This document shows, piece by piece, positions 54,709-64,000 of a DNA stretch of 64,000 nt (the first letter of the stretch is position 1; every line of letters begins with the position of its first letter). Below the pieces are notes generated by a model. That model was given only the letters and a program-made list of their open reading frames with translations, did not search any database and had not been told where the DNA came from. The stretch is from Pseudomonas sp. M47T1 (GTDB lineage Bacteria; Pseudomonadota; Gammaproteobacteria; Pseudomonadales; Pseudomonadaceae). Location of the stretch: positions 124,001 through 188,000 of the forward strand of contig NZ_AJWX01000003.1 of assembly GCF_000263855.1 (NCBI RefSeq), given 5' to 3'. The position numbers and the translations under genes are program-made.

Positions 54709-55232
54709 TGAGCGAGCCGCTGCGGTCGACCCGGGCCGCCCAGGGCAAGCTGTTCCTGATTTTTCAGGTAGGCGCCGAACGGTTTGCCCTGGCGGCCACC
54801 GATATCGGTGAAGTACTGCCCTGCGTGCCGCTCAAGCCGGTGGCCCAGGCGCCGGCCTGGGTGGTGGGTATTTTTGCCCACCGTGGCCGCGTAGTGCCGG
54901 TCATTGACGTGGGCCAGTTAATGTTCGGCACCCCGGCGCCCCAGCGCACCAGTACGCGCCTGGTGCTAGTGCATTACCGCAGTGACCCGGCGCGCCCGGA
55001 CCTGCGCCTGGGCCTTATTCTGGAGCACGCCACCCACACCCTGCGCTGCAACCCGGATGACTTTCGCCCCAGCGAAGTGTCCAACCGCACTACGCCCTAC
55101 CTGGGGCCGGTGCGCGAGGATGAACAGGGGTTGCTGCAATGGGTGGGCGTGCAGGACTTGCTGGATGAGCGGGTGCGCGAGCTGCTGTTTGCCCCGCAAC
55201 TGGCCGACCGCCTCAAGGATGGGGAAGACTGA
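54708..55232 (+). CDS. wspB: CheW-like coupling protein WspB
   Basis: 174 residues, one CheW domain (FLIFQVGAERFALAATDIGEVLPC, then GIFAHRGRVVPVIDVGQLM). Couples WspA to the kinase WspE. Its ATG shares a base with the wspA stop (TGATG). The family name comes from operon position. Confidence 0.94.
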   Translation: MSEPLRSTRAAQGKLFLIFQVGAERFALAATDIGEVLPCVPLKPVAQAPAWVVGIFAHRGRVVPVIDVGQLMFGTPAPQRTSTRLVLVHYRSDPARPDLRLGLILEHATHTLRCNPDDFRPSEVSNRTTPYLGPVREDEQGLLQWVGVQDLLDERVRELLFAPQLADRLKDGED

Positions 55233-56491
55233 TGGAAGGCGATCCGCGTTTCTTCAAGTTCCTGCGTGAGCGCATCGGCCTGGACGTGGCGTCGGTGGGC
55301 CCGGCGCTGATCGAACGGGCGGTCACCCAACGGTGCGCCGCCAGCGGCGCCGGGAACGCGGACGCCTACTGGGGCCTGCTGCTGGGCAGTGGGGCCGAGC
55401 AGCAGGCCTTGATTGAAGCGGTGATCGTCCCCGAAACCTGGTTTCTGCGTTACCCCGAGACCTTTGTAGCGCTGGCCAAGCTGGCCCAGGCGCGGCTGGC
55501 GGAGCTCAAGGGCAAGCGGGAACTGCGCATCCTCAGCCTGCCGTGCTCCACCGGTGAAGAACCTTACTCCATTGCCATGGCGTTGCTGGACGTGGGCATT
55601 TGCCCGGCCATGTTCAAGGTCGATGGCGTCGATATCAGCCCCCTTTCCGTGGCCAAGGCCCAGCGTGGTGTGTACGGGCGCAATTCGTTCCGAGGTGCTG
55701 ACCTGACCTTTCGCGAGCGTCATTTCGACGCCATGGATGACGGCTATCGATTGAGCGACCGGGTGCGCCAGCAAGTGCGCCTGCACGTGGGCAACGTGCT
55801 GGACCCGGCGCTGCTCAAGGGCGAGCCGCCCTATGATTTCGTGTTCTGCCGCAACCTGCTGATCTATTTCGACGTGGAAACCCAGCAGCGTGTGTTCGAG
55901 GTGCTCAAGGGCCTGAACGACAAAAGCGGTGCGCTGTTCATCGGCCCCGCCGAGGGCAGCCTGCTGGCACGCCTGGGCATGCGCCCGCTGGGCATCGCGC
56001 AGTCTTTCGCGTTTGTGCGTGACGACACGCCGCCGCCTGAGCCGGCGGCGCCTTATGTGCGGCCTGCGCCGACGACCCGGCCGCCGCCACCGTCCGCACC
56101 GGTAGCGCGTTCACGGGCGATGCCAGCCGTCCCTCAAGTCGCGACGCCTGCGGCCGAAAAACCGGTACAGGTAACACTCGAGCAGATCGCCAGCCTGGCC
56201 AACGAAGGCAAGAGCCAGGAGGCCATGCAGGCTTGCGAACAGTACCTCAAGCACCATGGGCCGCATGCGCAAGCGTTCTACTGGCTCGGTTTGCTCAACG
56301 ATGTCGGTGGCGATGCCCGCAAGGCCCAGGATTTTTACCGCAAGGCGCTGTACCTGCAACCGCAGCACTCCGAGGCATTGGCCCACCTGGCCATGCTGCT
56401 GGCCGCCCAGGGCGACAGCGTCGGTGCGCGGCGCCTGCAGGAGCGCGCCGCGCGCAGTGACCGAACCGCTGACAGTGAGCGTAAACGATGA
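55232..56491 (+). CDS. wspC: CheR-type methyltransferase with TPR tail, WspC
   Basis: 419 residues. CheR methyltransferase domain (~1-265): SAM-binding LRILSLPCSTGEEPYSIAM (~93-111), FVFCRNLLIYFD (~205). A Pro-rich linker (~268-300), then TPR repeats (~310-410, AQAFYWLGLLNDVGGDARKA). It methylates WspA glutamates to set its activity, opposing WspF. TGATG overlap with wspB. Confidence 0.95.
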   Translation: MEGDPRFFKFLRERIGLDVASVGPALIERAVTQRCAASGAGNADAYWGLLLGSGAEQQALIEAVIVPETWFLRYPETFVALAKLAQARLAELKGKRELRILSLPCSTGEEPYSIAMALLDVGICPAMFKVDGVDISPLSVAKAQRGVYGRNSFRGADLTFRERHFDAMDDGYRLSDRVRQQVRLHVGNVLDPALLKGEPPYDFVFCRNLLIYFDVETQQRVFEVLKGLNDKSGALFIGPAEGSLLARLGMRPLGIAQSFAFVRDDTPPPEPAAPYVRPAPTTRPPPPSAPVARSRAMPAVPQVATPAAEKPVQVTLEQIASLANEGKSQEAMQACEQYLKHHGPHAQAFYWLGLLNDVGGDARKAQDFYRKALYLQPQHSEALAHLAMLLAAQGDSVGARRLQERAARSDRTADSERKR

Positions 56492-57171
56492 TTGGCCTGG
56501 CTTCGCTGAACGTCATCCAGGGGGATGGCGAAGCGATTGACGATTGCTGGAACCGGATCGGAATTCATGGCGACAAGTCATGCCCGTTGCTGGCCGACCA
56601 TATTCATTGCCGAAACTGCCAGGTGTATGCGGCGGCGGCCGTGCGCCTGCTGGACCGCTACTCCCTGGTGCGCGAAACGGTGCGGGGTGAAACCATCGAG
56701 GCCCTGGGCCAGGTGGCCTCGCGTTCTCTGGTGGTGTTCCGCCTGGCCGAGGAGTGGCTGGCCCTGGCCACCCGCTGCCTGGTGGAGATTGCCCCGGTGC
56801 AGTCCGTGCATTCGCTACCGCATCAGCGCTCGCGGGCGCTGCAAGGCGTGGCCAACGTGCGCGGGGCCCTGGTGCCCTGCCTGTCGCTGGCTGAATTGCT
56901 GGGGGTGGACGTGAGCGTCAACCCGGTCACGTCGGCGCGCATCATGCCGCGCATGCTGATCCTGGCTGCTGCCGGTGGCTCGGTGGTAGTGCCGGTGGAT
57001 GAAGTGGACGGTATCCATCGCATCGAACTTGCGCAGCTTGAAAACGCCTCGCCCGCCGTGGGCCAGGCCGGCAACCGCTTCACCCATGCCGTGCTGCCCT
57101 TCAAGGGCCGCAGCGTGCGGGTGCTGGATGAAACTCAGCTGCTGGACGCCGTTGCCAGGAGCCTGACATGA
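56488..57171 (+). CDS. wspD: CheW-like coupling protein WspD
   Basis: 227 residues. An N-terminal ~75-residue region includes a Cys-rich stretch (HIHCRNCQVYAAAA, ~36-49). A CheW domain follows (~78-225, VVFRLAEEWLALATRCLVEI, NVRGALVPCLSLAELLG). Second CheW of the Wsp complex. Start overlaps wspC by 4 bp (ATGA). Confidence 0.95.
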   Translation: MIGLASLNVIQGDGEAIDDCWNRIGIHGDKSCPLLADHIHCRNCQVYAAAAVRLLDRYSLVRETVRGETIEALGQVASRSLVVFRLAEEWLALATRCLVEIAPVQSVHSLPHQRSRALQGVANVRGALVPCLSLAELLGVDVSVNPVTSARIMPRMLILAAAGGSVVVPVDEVDGIHRIELAQLENASPAVGQAGNRFTHAVLPFKGRSVRVLDETQLLDAVARSLT

Positions 57172-59465
57172 CCCCGGAGCAAATGCGCGACGCCTCGTTG
57201 CTGGAACTGTTTGCCCTGGAAGCCGAAGCCCAGACCCAGGTACTCAGCGCCGGCCTGCTGGAACTGGAACGCAACCCCAAACAGGCCGAACAGCTGGAAG
57301 CCTGCATGCGCGCGGCGCACTCGCTCAAGGGTGCAGCGCGCATCGTAGGCGTGGACGCCGGGGTCAGCGTCGCCCACGTGATGGAGGACTGCCTGGTCAG
57401 TGCCCAGGAAGGGCGCCTGCTGCTGACCCCTGAACACATTGATGCCCTGCTGCACGGCACCGACCTGCTGATGCGCATCGCCACGCCTGAAACCGCGCCC
57501 ACCACCGAGGACATCGCCACCTACTCGGTGCGCATGACGGCCCTGCTAGACCCCTCGTTCATTCCCCCGGTACGGCCTGCTGTCTCGCCTGCACAACCCG
57601 AGCCCGCGCAGGCGCAGGAGCCGGAGCCGGAGCCGGAGCTTGAGCCTGAACCTGCACTGGCGGCCGAGCTTCCCGCTGCCACGCAGCCGCGCCAGGCCAA
57701 GGGCCCCGTCGAAGGCGGCGAGCGGGTGCTGCGGGTGACTGCCGAACGCCTGAACAGCCTGCTCGACCTGTCCAGCAAGTCCCTGGTCGAAACCCAGCGC
57801 CTCAAGCCTTACCTGGCCACCATGCAGCGCCTCAAGCGCATGCAGGGCCAGAGCCAACGGGCGCTGGACGGCCTCAAAGAACATCTGCAAGCCAGCGCCC
57901 AGACGGAAGAAGTGCACGAAGCGCTGGCGCTGGTCCAGGGCCTGCTGGCCGAGACCCAGCACATGCTGGTGCACCAGACCAGTGAGCTGGACGAGTTCGG
58001 CTGGCAGGCCAGCCAGCGTGCCCAGTTGCTCTACGACACTGCCCTGGCCTGCCGCATGCGGCCCTTTGCCGACGTGCTCGGCGGTCAAGTGCGCATGGTC
58101 CGTGACCTGGGGCGTTCGCTGGGCAAGCAGGTGCGCCTGGACATAGAAGGCGAGAAAACCCAGGTCGACCGCGACGTGCTGGAAAAGCTCGAGGCGCCGC
58201 TGACGCACCTGCTGCGCAATGCCGTCGACCACGGCATCGAAATGCCCGAGCAGCGCCTGCTGGCCGGCAAGCCGCTCGAGGGTCGCTTACTGCTGCGGGC
58301 TTCGCACCAGGCCGGCCTGCTGGTGCTGGAATTGAGCGACGATGGCGGCGGTGTCGACCTGGACCGGCTGCGCCGCAGCATCGTCGAGCGCCAGTTGTCG
58401 CCAGCCGAGACGGCCGTGCAACTGAGCGAAGAAGAACTGCTCAGCTTCCTGTTTCTGCCCGGTTTCAGCCTGCGCGACAAAGTGACGCAGGTGTCAGGGC
58501 GCGGCGTGGGCCTGGACGCGGTGCAGCACATGATGCGCCAGCTGCGCGGCTCGGTTGAACTGACCCAGGTACGTGGCCAGGGCAGTAGTTTCCATATCGA
58601 AGTGCCGCTGACCCTGTCGGTGGTGCGCAGCCTGGTGGTGGAAGTGGGCGAAGAGGCGTATGCCTTCCCGCTGGCGCACATCGAACACACGCTTGACCTG
58701 CCGGCCGAGGACGTTGTCCAGCTGGAGGGGCGCCAACACTTCTGGTACGAGGGCCGCCACGTCGGCCTGGTCGCCGCCAGCCAGTTGCTGCAACGCCCGG
58801 CCGGGCAAAGCAGCGATGCGTCGTTGCGCGTGGTGGTGATACGCGAGCGCGACGCCATCTACGGCGTGGCGGTGGAGCGCTTCATTGGCGAGCGTACCCT
58901 GGTGGTGTTGCCGCTGGATGCGCGGCTGGGCAAGGTTCAGGACATCTCGGCCGGTGCATTGCTGGACGATGGTTCGGTGGTGCTGATCGTGGATGTCGAA
59001 GACATGCTGCGCTCCGTGGAGAAACTGCTGACCACTGGGCGCCTGGAACGCATTGATCGTCGCGCGCGGGTCGGCGCCGAACAGGCGCGCAAGCGCGTGC
59101 TGGTGGTCGACGACTCTCTCACCGTGCGCGAACTGCAACGCAAGTTGCTCAGCCACCGCGGCTATGACGTGGCGGTGGCGGTGGATGGCATGGACGGCTG
59201 GAACGCCCTGCGCAGCGAGGATTTCGACCTGCTGATCACCGACATCGACATGCCGCGCATGGACGGCATCGAACTGGTGACCCTGGTGCGCCGCGATGAG
59301 CGCCTGCAATCGCTGCCGGTCATGGTGGTGTCCTACAAGGATCGTGAGGAAGATAGACGGCGTGGACTGGATGCCGGAGCCGACTACTATCTGGCTAAAG
59401 CCAGTTTCCACGACGATGCCTTGCTCGACGCTGTGGTCGAGTTGATCGGGAGTGCGCAGGGATGA
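57168..59465 (+). CDS. wspE: Hybrid CheA-type kinase WspE
   Basis: 765 residues. HPt domain (~1-120) with phospho-His51 in AAHSLKGAAR; an acidic/Pro linker with a Glu-Pro run (~140-165); dimerisation and HATPase domain (LLRNAVDHGIEMPEQR ~345, SDDGGGVDLD, SGRGVGLDAVQ); CheW-like P5 domain (~485-610); C-terminal receiver with Asp692 in LLITDIDMPRMDG. It phosphorylates WspR and WspF on signal from WspA. ATGA overlap with wspD. Confidence 0.96.
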   Translation: MTPEQMRDASLLELFALEAEAQTQVLSAGLLELERNPKQAEQLEACMRAAHSLKGAARIVGVDAGVSVAHVMEDCLVSAQEGRLLLTPEHIDALLHGTDLLMRIATPETAPTTEDIATYSVRMTALLDPSFIPPVRPAVSPAQPEPAQAQEPEPEPELEPEPALAAELPAATQPRQAKGPVEGGERVLRVTAERLNSLLDLSSKSLVETQRLKPYLATMQRLKRMQGQSQRALDGLKEHLQASAQTEEVHEALALVQGLLAETQHMLVHQTSELDEFGWQASQRAQLLYDTALACRMRPFADVLGGQVRMVRDLGRSLGKQVRLDIEGEKTQVDRDVLEKLEAPLTHLLRNAVDHGIEMPEQRLLAGKPLEGRLLLRASHQAGLLVLELSDDGGGVDLDRLRRSIVERQLSPAETAVQLSEEELLSFLFLPGFSLRDKVTQVSGRGVGLDAVQHMMRQLRGSVELTQVRGQGSSFHIEVPLTLSVVRSLVVEVGEEAYAFPLAHIEHTLDLPAEDVVQLEGRQHFWYEGRHVGLVAASQLLQRPAGQSSDASLRVVVIRERDAIYGVAVERFIGERTLVVLPLDARLGKVQDISAGALLDDGSVVLIVDVEDMLRSVEKLLTTGRLERIDRRARVGAEQARKRVLVVDDSLTVRELQRKLLSHRGYDVAVAVDGMDGWNALRSEDFDLLITDIDMPRMDGIELVTLVRRDERLQSLPVMVVSYKDREEDRRRGLDAGADYYLAKASFHDDALLDAVVELIGSAQG

Positions 59466-60472
59466 AAATAGCCATCGTCAACGACATGCCCATGGCCGTC
59501 GAGGCCCTGCGCCGGGCACTGGCCTTTGAGCCTGAGCACCAGGTGATCTGGGTGGCGGGCAATGGCGCCGAAGCAGTGGCCAAATGCGCCGAACAGGTGC
59601 CCGACCTGATCCTGATGGACCTGATCATGCCGGTTATGGACGGCGTGGAAGCCACTCGCCAGATCATGGCTGCCACGCCTTGTGCCATCGTCATCGTCAC
59701 CGTGGACCGCCAGCAGAACGTGCACCGGGTGTTCGAGGCCATGGGCCATGGCGCCCTGGATGTGGTCGATACTCCGGCCCTGGGCGCAGGCAACCCGCGT
59801 GATGCGGCCGCACCGCTGCTGCGCAAGATCCTCAACATCGGCTGGTTGATCGGCCAGCGCGGCACACCGGTCAAGAGCGTGCCTACGCCCCTGCGCAGTA
59901 ACGTCCAGCGCCACGGTCTGGTGGCTATAGGCTCTTCGGCCGGTGGCCCGGCGGCGCTGGAAGTGTTGCTCAAGGGCTTGCCGAAAAGCTTTCCGGCCGC
60001 CATTGTGCTGGTGCAGCACGTGGACCAGGTGTTCGCAGCGGGCATGGCCGATTGGCTGGCCGGTACCTCGGGCCTGGACGTGCGCCTGGCCAGGGAAGGC
60101 GAGCCGCCGCAACCTGGCGTAGTATTGTTGGCAGGCACTAATCATCACATCCGTCTGCTCAACGACGGCACACTGGCCTACACGGAGGAGCCGGTGAACG
60201 AAATCTACCGACCCTCCATTGATGTTTTTTTCGAAAGCGTCGCGCGTTTCTGGCGCGGCGATGCGGTTGGCGTGCTGCTGACCGGAATGGGGCGCGACGG
60301 TGCCCAGGGCTTGAAACTGCTGCGCCAGCAGAATTTCCTGACCATTGCACAGGATCAGCAAAGCAGTGCGGTGTATGGCATGCCCAAGGCGGCAGCCGCC
60401 ATTGATGCAGCGGTGGAAATCCGCCCACTGGAGCGGATTGCTCCCAGACTGATGGAAATTTTTCAGCCATGA
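59462..60472 (+). CDS. wspF: CheB-type methylesterase WspF
   Basis: 336 residues. Receiver (~1-115) with phospho-acceptor in LILMDLIMPVMDG, then the methylesterase domain (~150-335): Ser159 in IGSSAGGPAALEV, His in LVQHVDQVF, Asp in LTGMGRDGAQGLK. It demethylates WspA and so resets the system; loss of WspF gives the wrinkly, hyper-biofilm form in P. fluorescens and P. aeruginosa. The reading frame is intact here. ATGA overlap with wspE. Confidence 0.96.
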   Translation: MKIAIVNDMPMAVEALRRALAFEPEHQVIWVAGNGAEAVAKCAEQVPDLILMDLIMPVMDGVEATRQIMAATPCAIVIVTVDRQQNVHRVFEAMGHGALDVVDTPALGAGNPRDAAAPLLRKILNIGWLIGQRGTPVKSVPTPLRSNVQRHGLVAIGSSAGGPAALEVLLKGLPKSFPAAIVLVQHVDQVFAAGMADWLAGTSGLDVRLAREGEPPQPGVVLLAGTNHHIRLLNDGTLAYTEEPVNEIYRPSIDVFFESVARFWRGDAVGVLLTGMGRDGAQGLKLLRQQNFLTIAQDQQSSAVYGMPKAAAAIDAAVEIRPLERIAPRLMEIFQP

Positions 60473-60523
60473 CCCCGAGAACCACGCCGTGCCGGCTCCA
60501 AGGCAGTGACCAGGTGACAACGC

Positions 60524-61531
60524 ATGATTGACCTGCAGATCGAAGAATTCAAGGCCACCGACGAGAACAAGGCCATGGTGCTGCTCGTCGACGACCAGGC
60601 CATGATCGGCGAAGCGGTGCGTCGTGGCCTGGCGGCTGAAGCGAACATCGACTTTCACTTCTGTGCCGACCCGCACCAGGCCATCGAACAGGCCGTGCGG
60701 CTCAAGCCCACGGTCATTCTCCAGGACCTGGTGATGCCCGGCCTCGACGGCCTGACCCTGGTACGCGACTATCGCAACCACCCGGCCACCAAGGACATCC
60801 CGATCATCGTGCTGTCCACCAAGGAAGACCCGTTGGTGAAGAGCGCAGCCTTTGCCGCCGGCGCCAACGACTACCTGGTGAAGCTGCCCGACAACATCGA
60901 ACTGGTGGCGCGCATTCGCTACCACTCGCGTTCCTACCAAACCTTGCTGCAGCGCGACGAGGCCTACCGGGCACTGCGCGTCAGCCAGCAGCAGTTGCTG
61001 GACACCAACCTGGTGCTGCAACGGTTGATGAACTCCGATGGCCTGACCGGCTTGTCCAACCGCCGTCACTTCGACGAATACCTGGAGCTGGAATGGCGCC
61101 GAGGGCTGCGTGACCAGACCCAGTTGTCGCTGCTGATGATCGACGTCGACTACTTCAAGTCCTTCAACGACAGCTTCGGCCACCTGGACGGCGACGAAGC
61201 ACTGCGCCGGGTGGCTGACTCCATCCGCGACGTTTGCAGCCGCTCCACCGACCTGCCGGCGCGCTACGGCGGTGAAGAGTTCGCCCTGGTGCTGCCCAAT
61301 ACTTCGCCAGGCGGCGCCCGGCTGGTGGCGGAAAAACTGCGCCAGACCATCGCCGCCATGAAAATTCCCCATGTGTCGCCCAGTGAAGGCTCGCACCTGA
61401 CCGTCAGCATCGGCCTGTCCACCCATATCCCCCAGGCCGGCTCCCATTGCCGCCAACTGATCTCGGCCGCGGACAAGGGCCTGTACCAGGCCAAGCACAA
61501 TGGTCGTAACCAGGTGGGCATCAGCGACTGA
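60524..61531 (+). CDS. wspR: Response regulator diguanylate cyclase WspR
   Basis: 335 residues. Receiver with Asp68 ([13 protein letters not shown]), a helical linker (~140-170), and a GGDEF domain with active site GGEEF (249-253) and an inhibitory RxxD I-site (RSTD, 240-243). When phosphorylated it clusters and makes c-di-GMP, driving biofilm exopolysaccharide. Start is the ATG at 60524 with AGGTGA upstream. A 51-bp gap after wspF is the only real gap in the operon. Confidence 0.97.
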   Translation: MIDLQIEEFKATDENKAMVLLVDDQAMIGEAVRRGLAAEANIDFHFCADPHQAIEQAVRLKPTVILQDLVMPGLDGLTLVRDYRNHPATKDIPIIVLSTKEDPLVKSAAFAAGANDYLVKLPDNIELVARIRYHSRSYQTLLQRDEAYRALRVSQQQLLDTNLVLQRLMNSDGLTGLSNRRHFDEYLELEWRRGLRDQTQLSLLMIDVDYFKSFNDSFGHLDGDEALRRVADSIRDVCSRSTDLPARYGGEEFALVLPNTSPGGARLVAEKLRQTIAAMKIPHVSPSEGSHLTVSIGLSTHIPQAGSHCRQLISAADKGLYQAKHNGRNQVGISD

Positions 61532-61684
61532 GCGTGCTCGGGCTTTTGCGCGGGAGATCCAGTGGGGCGACACAGACCTACTGCTGGGCGGCAAATCGGT
61601 GTTGTGTTTGCGGGCAGCGCCTCAGCAAACTGCCAACTTGCAGGCAAACCCGCCCAGCGGGCTGCCCATGGCGTGCGAGTACGC

Positions 61685-61690
61685 TATACT
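61685..61690 (+). promoter_or_regulatory. Possible -10 element for prfB
   Basis: TATACT in GCTATACT 40 bp upstream of the prfB ATG. The -35 is weak. The rest of the 198-bp gap after wspR shows no clear terminator. Confidence 0.35.
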
Positions 61691-61729
61691 CTCCGGCTTT
61701 TGACCAGATACGTACGAGTGCTGCCCGCC

Positions 61730-62825
61730 ATGGAAATCAACCCGATCCTGAACACCATCAAGGACCTGTCCGAGCGCTCCGAAACCATTCGGGGGTATCT
61801 TTGACTACGATCAAAAGCATGAGCGTCTGACCGAGGTCAACCGCGAGCTTGAAGATCCGGCAGTCTGGAACAACCCTGAGTACGCTCAGAACCTGGGCCG
61901 CGAGCGCGCGCTGCTGGCCCAGATCGTCGACACCCTGGACGAAATGAACGCGGGCCTGGGCGATGCCAAGGACCTGCTGTTGATGGCGGCCGAGGAAGAA
62001 GACGAAGGCGCCGTCGCCGACGTGACCGAGGAAGTCGATCGCCTGCGCGAGTCGCTGGAAAAGCTGGAATTTCGCCGCATGTTCAGCGGTGAAATGGATG
62101 CCAACAATGCCTACCTGGACATCCAGGCCGGCTCCGGCGGTACCGAAGCCCAGGACTGGGCCAACATCCTGCTGCGCATGTACCTGCGCTGGGCCGACAA
62201 ACGCGGCTTCGACACCACCATCATGGAGCTGTCGGCCGGTGAAGTGGCCGGTATCAAGGGCGCTACCCTGCACATCAAGGGCGAGTACGCCTTTGGCTGG
62301 CTGCGCACCGAGATCGGTGTTCACCGCCTGGTGCGCAAGAGCCCGTTCGACTCAGGCAACCGCCGCCACACCTCGTTCTCGGCCGTGTTCGTGTCGCCGG
62401 AAATCGATGACAACATCGAAATCGACATCAACCCCGCGGACCTGCGCATCGACACCTACCGCTCCTCGGGCGCCGGTGGCCAGCACGTAAACACCACCGA
62501 CTCGGCGGTACGTATCACCCACGTGCCCACCAACACCGTGGTCAGCTGCCAGAACGAACGTTCCCAGCACGCGAACAAGGACACCGCCATGAAAATGCTG
62601 CGGGCGCGCCTTTACGAGCAGGAAGTGCAGAAGCGCAACGCGGCGTCCCAGGCCATGGAAGACAGCAAGTCGGACATCGGCTGGGGGCACCAGATTCGCT
62701 CCTACGTGCTGGATGCCTCGCGCATCAAGGACCTGCGCACCAACATCGAACGCAGTGACTGCGACAAGGTGCTGGACGGCGATATCGACGAATACCTGGT
62801 GGCCAGCCTCAAGCAAGGCCTGTAA
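61730..62825 (+). CDS. prfB: Peptide chain release factor 2, made by programmed +1 frameshift
   Basis: 364 residues after frameshifting. The first 24 codons ([20 protein letters not shown]...) end at an in-frame TGA at 61802-61804; skipping one base there joins the frame that continues with [19 protein letters not shown] to 62825. Domain 2 has the SPF tripeptide for UGA/UAA reading (RKSPFDSG) and the catalytic GGQ ([17 protein letters not shown]). Releases polypeptides at UGA and UAA. The internal stop is a feature and not a mutation. lysS follows 83 bp downstream, as in many proteobacteria. Confidence 0.97.
61791..61805 (+). promoter_or_regulatory. prfB programmed +1 frameshift site
   Basis: GGGGG (internal Shine-Dalgarno-like, 61791-61795), TAT, slippery CTT (61799-61801), TGA, then C. 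This is the classical autoregulatory arrangement: low RF2 makes the ribosome pause at UGA followed by C and slip one base forward. Confidence 0.96.
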
Positions 62826-62908
62826 GGCGAGCGCCCCTGGGGGTGCATTCGCCCGCGATCCCCGCCGCAAGGCGGGGGCAACAACCCCGTGATGGAATTT
62901 TTCAAGAC

Positions 62909-64000
62909 ATGAGCGACCAACAACTCGACCCGCAAGCCCTGCAACAGGAAGAAAACTCCCTGATCGCCCTGCGCAAGGAAAAGCTTGCTGCCGAGCGTGC
63001 CAAGGGCCAGGCCTTCCCCAACGACTTCCGCCGTGACAGCTACGCAGGTAACCTGCAGAAGCAGTACGTCGACAAGACCAAGGAAGAACTCGAAGCCCTG
63101 GCCATTCCGGTCAAGGTTGCTGGTCGCATCATGCTCAACCGTGGCTCGTTCATGGTGATCCAGGACATGACCGGTCGCATCCAGGTCTATGTCAACCGCA
63201 AGACCCTGCCGGAAGAAACCCTGGCCTCGGTGAAAACCTGGGACATGGGCGACATCATCGCAGCCGAAGGCACCCTGGCCCGTTCGGGCAAGGGCGACCT
63301 GTACGTGGAAATGACCAGCGTGCGCCTGCTGACCAAGTCGCTGCGCCCTTTGCCGGACAAGCACCACGGCCTGACCGACACCGAGCAGCGCTACCGCCAG
63401 CGCTACGTTGACCTGATCGTCAACGAAGAAGTGCGCGACACTTTCCGCGTACGCTCGCAAGTCATCGCCCATATCCGCAACTTCCTGATGAAGCGTGATT
63501 TCCTGGAAGTGGAAACGCCGATGCTGCAGACCATTCCTGGCGGCGCGGCGGCCAAGCCGTTCGAAACCCACCACAACGCGCTGGACCTGCCGATGTTCCT
63601 GCGCATCGCGCCGGAGCTGTACCTCAAGCGTCTGGTGGTTGGCGGCTTCGAGAAAGTCTTCGAAATCAACCGCAACTTCCGTAACGAAGGCGTTTCCACC
63701 CGGCACAACCCCGAGTTCACCATGCTCGAGTTCTACCAGGCCCACGCTGACTACGAAGACAACATGGACCTCACCGAGGAGCTGTTCCGCGAACTGGCAC
63801 AGCTGGTCCTGGGCAGCACCGACGTGCCGTACGGCGACAAGGTGTTCCACTTCGGCGAGCCGTTCGTGCGCCTGTCGGTGTTCGATTCGATCCTCAAGTA
63901 CAACCCGGAACTGACCGCAGCCGACCTGACCGACATCGACAAGGCCCGCGCCATTGCCAAGAAAGCCGGCGCCAAGGTGCTGGGCTTCGAAGGCCTGGGC
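62909..64000 (+). CDS. lysS: Lysyl-tRNA synthetase, class II (3' end cut by window edge)
   Basis: First 364 codons seen. The N-terminal OB-fold anticodon-binding domain is at ~60-165 ([20 protein letters not shown]), then the class II catalytic core with motif 1 ([16 protein letters not shown], ~192-207) and motif 2 ([20 protein letters not shown], ~250-269). Motif 3 lies beyond the window. It charges tRNA-Lys. Start is the ATG at 62909 (MSDQQLDPQ). The ribosome-binding site is weak (TTCAAGAC). Confidence 0.96.
   Translation, partial: MSDQQLDPQALQQEENSLIALRKEKLAAERAKGQAFPNDFRRDSYAGNLQKQYVDKTKEELEALAIPVKVAGRIMLNRGSFMVIQDMTGRIQVYVNRKTLPEETLASVKTWDMGDIIAAEGTLARSGKGDLYVEMTSVRLLTKSLRPLPDKHHGLTDTEQRYRQRYVDLIVNEEVRDTFRVRSQVIAHIRNFLMKRDFLEVETPMLQTIPGGAAAKPFETHHNALDLPMFLRIAPELYLKRLVVGGFEKVFEINRNFRNEGVSTRHNPEFTMLEFYQAHADYEDNMDLTEELFRELAQLVLGSTDVPYGDKVFHFGEPFVRLSVFDSILKYNPELTAADLTDIDKARAIAKKAGAKVLGFEGLG

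Noticed and set aside
53086..61531. The wsp operon as a possible new system
   Set aside because: Gene content and order match the known Wsp system of P. fluorescens and P. aeruginosa, with all parts intact.
59387..61594. 735-residue minus-strand open frame opposite wspF and wspR
   Set aside because: Antisense shadow of two well-supported wsp genes.
61730..61804. prfB as a pseudogene because of an early in-frame TGA
   Set aside because: The sequence around the stop is the conserved programmed frameshift site, and the downstream frame is complete.
1..64000. CRISPR arrays, tRNA or rRNA genes, insertion sequences, prophage or integrative element
   Set aside because: No spaced direct repeats, no cloverleaf or rRNA sequence recognised, no transposase or phage gene. 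The only recombinase is XerD in its normal chromosomal context.

Overview
The window is an ordinary high-GC chromosomal segment of a Pseudomonas species, most like the P. fluorescens/P. putida branch. The evidence is gene content and order (nagR-nagA-SIS-nagF, rpsP-rimM-trmD-rplS, xerD-dsbC-hom-thrC, wspABCDEF-wspR, prfB-lysS), a DUF3509 gene, and several families of pseudomonad REP-like palindromes between genes. Coding density is high. I see no rRNA, tRNA, insertion sequence, prophage or CRISPR array. Both ends cut genes: nagF on the left and lysS on the right.

Layout. 1-4300: N-acetylglucosamine catabolism on the minus strand, with a NagR-type operator cluster over its promoter. 4.6-10.1 kb: small metabolic genes (L,D-transpeptidase, two Nudix hydrolases, gamma-carbonic anhydrase-like, DUF1289, purT, an MFS transporter). 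purT is bracketed by two copies of one REP-like element. 10.3-23.5 kb: housekeeping (CorC-like, CcsA/YpjD-like, ffh, the rpsP operon, thioesterase, cation/proton antiporter, xerD, dsbC, hom, thrC). 23.5-29.1 kb: a three-gene signalling locus like Roc/Sad of P. aeruginosa, made of a BvgS-type hybrid kinase, a REC-EAL protein and a REC-HTH regulator. 29.3-36.1 kb: DUF3509, a periplasmic binding-like protein, yaeQ, recJ, an Old Yellow Enzyme and opgD. 36.5-46.7 kb: an unknown small protein, an amino-acid/polyamine permease, a ydcSTUV-patD-like transport and aldehyde dehydrogenase cluster with a second aldehyde dehydrogenase at its head, and a LysR regulator. 46.9-52.7 kb: a DUF1275 protein, then a two-component system divergent from a siderophore receptor and a Sel1-repeat protein. 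53.1-61.5 kb: the complete wsp chemosensory operon. 61.7-64 kb: prfB with its programmed +1 frameshift, and lysS.

How genes work together. The Wsp system (receptor, CheW and CheR homologues, hybrid CheA, CheB-like WspF, diguanylate cyclase WspR) makes c-di-GMP in response to surface contact. The Roc-like locus 25 kb away carries a predicted c-di-GMP phosphodiesterase, so the window holds both synthesis and breakdown modules. The ydc/pat cluster links uptake of a polyamine-like compound to oxidation of its aminoaldehyde. The receptor/two-component divergon has a PmrA-type direct repeat and a Fur-like site in one 134-bp promoter region.

I found no clear candidate for a wholly new system. The most interesting items are regulatory: the phased NagR half-sites, the PmrA/Fur divergon, the duplicated aldehyde dehydrogenase, and a ~90-bp repeat with a conserved loop present in both orientations.
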